In this document: in pieces, positions 62,801-64,000 of the stretch
How positions within the stretch are numbered: the first letter of the stretch is position 1
How the letters are laid out: each line of letters starts with the position of its first letter
Assembly: GCA_013396655.1 (NCBI GenBank)
Contig: WBMV01008568.1
Location: 1,097,329-1,161,328 of the forward strand
Source: Campylorhamphus procurvoides
Lineage: Eukaryota > Chordata > Aves > Passeriformes > Dendrocolaptidae
Length of the DNA: 64,000 nucleotides
Reading direction: 5' to 3'
The notes under the pieces: generated by a model
What the model was told of the DNA's origin: nothing
The model's input: the letters and a program-made list of their open reading frames with translations, nothing else
The model's database searches: none
Translations under genes and position numbers: made by a program

Positions 62801-64000
62801 ATATGTGGAAATTTTTCCCTGCTTCAAGAAGGCTGAAGAATTCAAGCCTTTGCAAAGATGCAAATACTTGGTCAGATTTCCCAAAAGCCTCATGCAGTTA
62901 TTAGTCCAAGAGGTGTCACCTTAAAGTCTTGGAGAGAAAGCATTACAGTTAATGCAGTTTGGCAAGTCAGTGTAATATTCACTGCATTACCTTGACATGG
63001 TTTAATGGAATGAGCAGCATGCACTCTGTGTCAGGGAAAATTATCTGTTGACCCTTGTTGTAGCTTGATGCCTATTCTTAACTGGATAGCTATGAAATGG
63101 TGTGGAAAATCTTATATGAACTCCACTTCCCTCGGCTCTGTCCCATAGGAAACTCATTTCCTATTAGCTAACCTATTAAGAAAAAAAGAAACTTGCTTAG
63201 GTGTTTTCATTTGCTACAGTATTATTTCATACACACAACAGAGCTCCCTGGTGAGCCTTCCTCCTGGCCTACCCCCCTAGTGGAAAGATGAACCAATAAT
63301 GGAAGTGAATACTGAAAGAATTAGAGACAGGGAAATGCAAAGGGACTTTTTTAATTGTGATGAGAAGCAGACAAACTGTGACAGTCCTTTTGCAGGAAGG
63401 CATCTTGGTCGAGGGAAATTCCTCCTTCACTCTGAAAACAGTCTTGCAGAGTGAACTTTATAGCTATGTAATGTGAGAAAACTAAATTTTTCCCCACTGC
63501 ATGAATAAATGTATTAATTGTGAGTAATGTGGAAAATTAACTTTATGTTCTTGAAAGACAGTGGATGATGTCAAAATCCTCCGCTGATTCACTTTAGAAG
63601 AGTCATATCCTCTTCCAAGGACCTCACCCCTGACCAAGGGACCAAATCGGTAAACCACATGCGTGACAAATCAATTTATTCCTTTGCACATCTCTTCTGA
63701 CTGCCAGGAAGATTCCCAGTCAGTGCCAGCCCCAGTAAGTGCATGCAGCTTCAGAGATGCAACCACACAACTTACCACTTAAGAGCTGGTACTTCCCTTT
63801 GGTGGGGAATATAGGCAACTGGCTGGGGCAGATCTCTGGAGCCTCACATACTGACTCTGAAAACTCATCCCTTTGGACCTGTGCCAGGAAACTTATTGGG
63901 CAGACACCTGCATCATGGCTCCAGCAGGAACCTTCTGCTTTGGCATCTCACTTGCCCAGCACAGGAGATTTTGCTATGGGAAAGAGGCAGCTGGATGCAA
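56803..64000. other. Intergenic, no gene recognised
   Basis: Sequence from the CR1 to the window end. The longest open frame in the window outside a repeat or FOXN3 lies here (60327-60887 minus, 186 codons) but has no recognisable domain. About 60900-61450 is strongly AT-rich. No CR1 or LTR is recognised with confidence. The window ends in unassigned DNA, with no sign of the next gene. Confidence 0.55.

Noticed and set aside
1..64000. CRISPR array, tRNA, rRNA, operons or prokaryotic elements
   Set aside because: No spaced direct repeats, cloverleaf genes or compact gene order were seen. Everything recognisable is vertebrate.

Overview
This is vertebrate nuclear DNA, almost certainly from a bird. 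The evidence is GT-AG spliced exons of a vertebrate forkhead gene, CR1 LINE fragments (including the C-terminal end of the CR1 polymerase reading frame with the usual 3' tail), and a solo LTR of a type I recognise from avian ERVL-like families. Interspersed repeats are otherwise sparse. I see no bacterial gene organisation, no CRISPR array, and no tRNA or rRNA gene.

The only protein-coding gene I can support is FOXN3 (forkhead box N3, CHES1), on the plus strand. The window holds its 3' portion: a 66-nt in-frame cassette exon (3731-3796), a 109-nt exon (14593-14701) and the terminal coding exon (24760-25309, stop TAG at 25307). Joined, these read through in one frame with conserved FOXN3 sequence. 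The forkhead DNA-binding domain lies upstream of the window. Positions 1-3730, 3797-14592 and 14702-24759 are introns. Downstream of the stop is a long AT-rich 3' UTR. Its most credible distal end is an AATAAA at 32220 followed by a GT-rich stretch, which would give about 6.9 kb; this is inference.

From about 32.3 kb to the end I find no supportable gene. This half looks intergenic. It contains a probable LTR fragment with a TATA box and an octamer (about 34785-34965), a GC-richer block (about 36.5-40.7 kb), CR1 fragments at 42204, 45124 and 56191, and AT-rich stretches that could be conserved noncoding elements.

I found no undescribed multi-gene system. The observations most worth a check are two tandem splice donors in FOXN3 (GTTGTG at 3794-3799 and GTAAGGTAAG at 14697-14706), a 17-bp imperfect intronic hairpin (7032-7076), a pair of perfect hairpins in the putative 3' UTR (29313-29376), a CR1 inserted into a CR1 (56191-56802), and a full-length solo LTR with a near-perfect target-site duplication (19031-19616).
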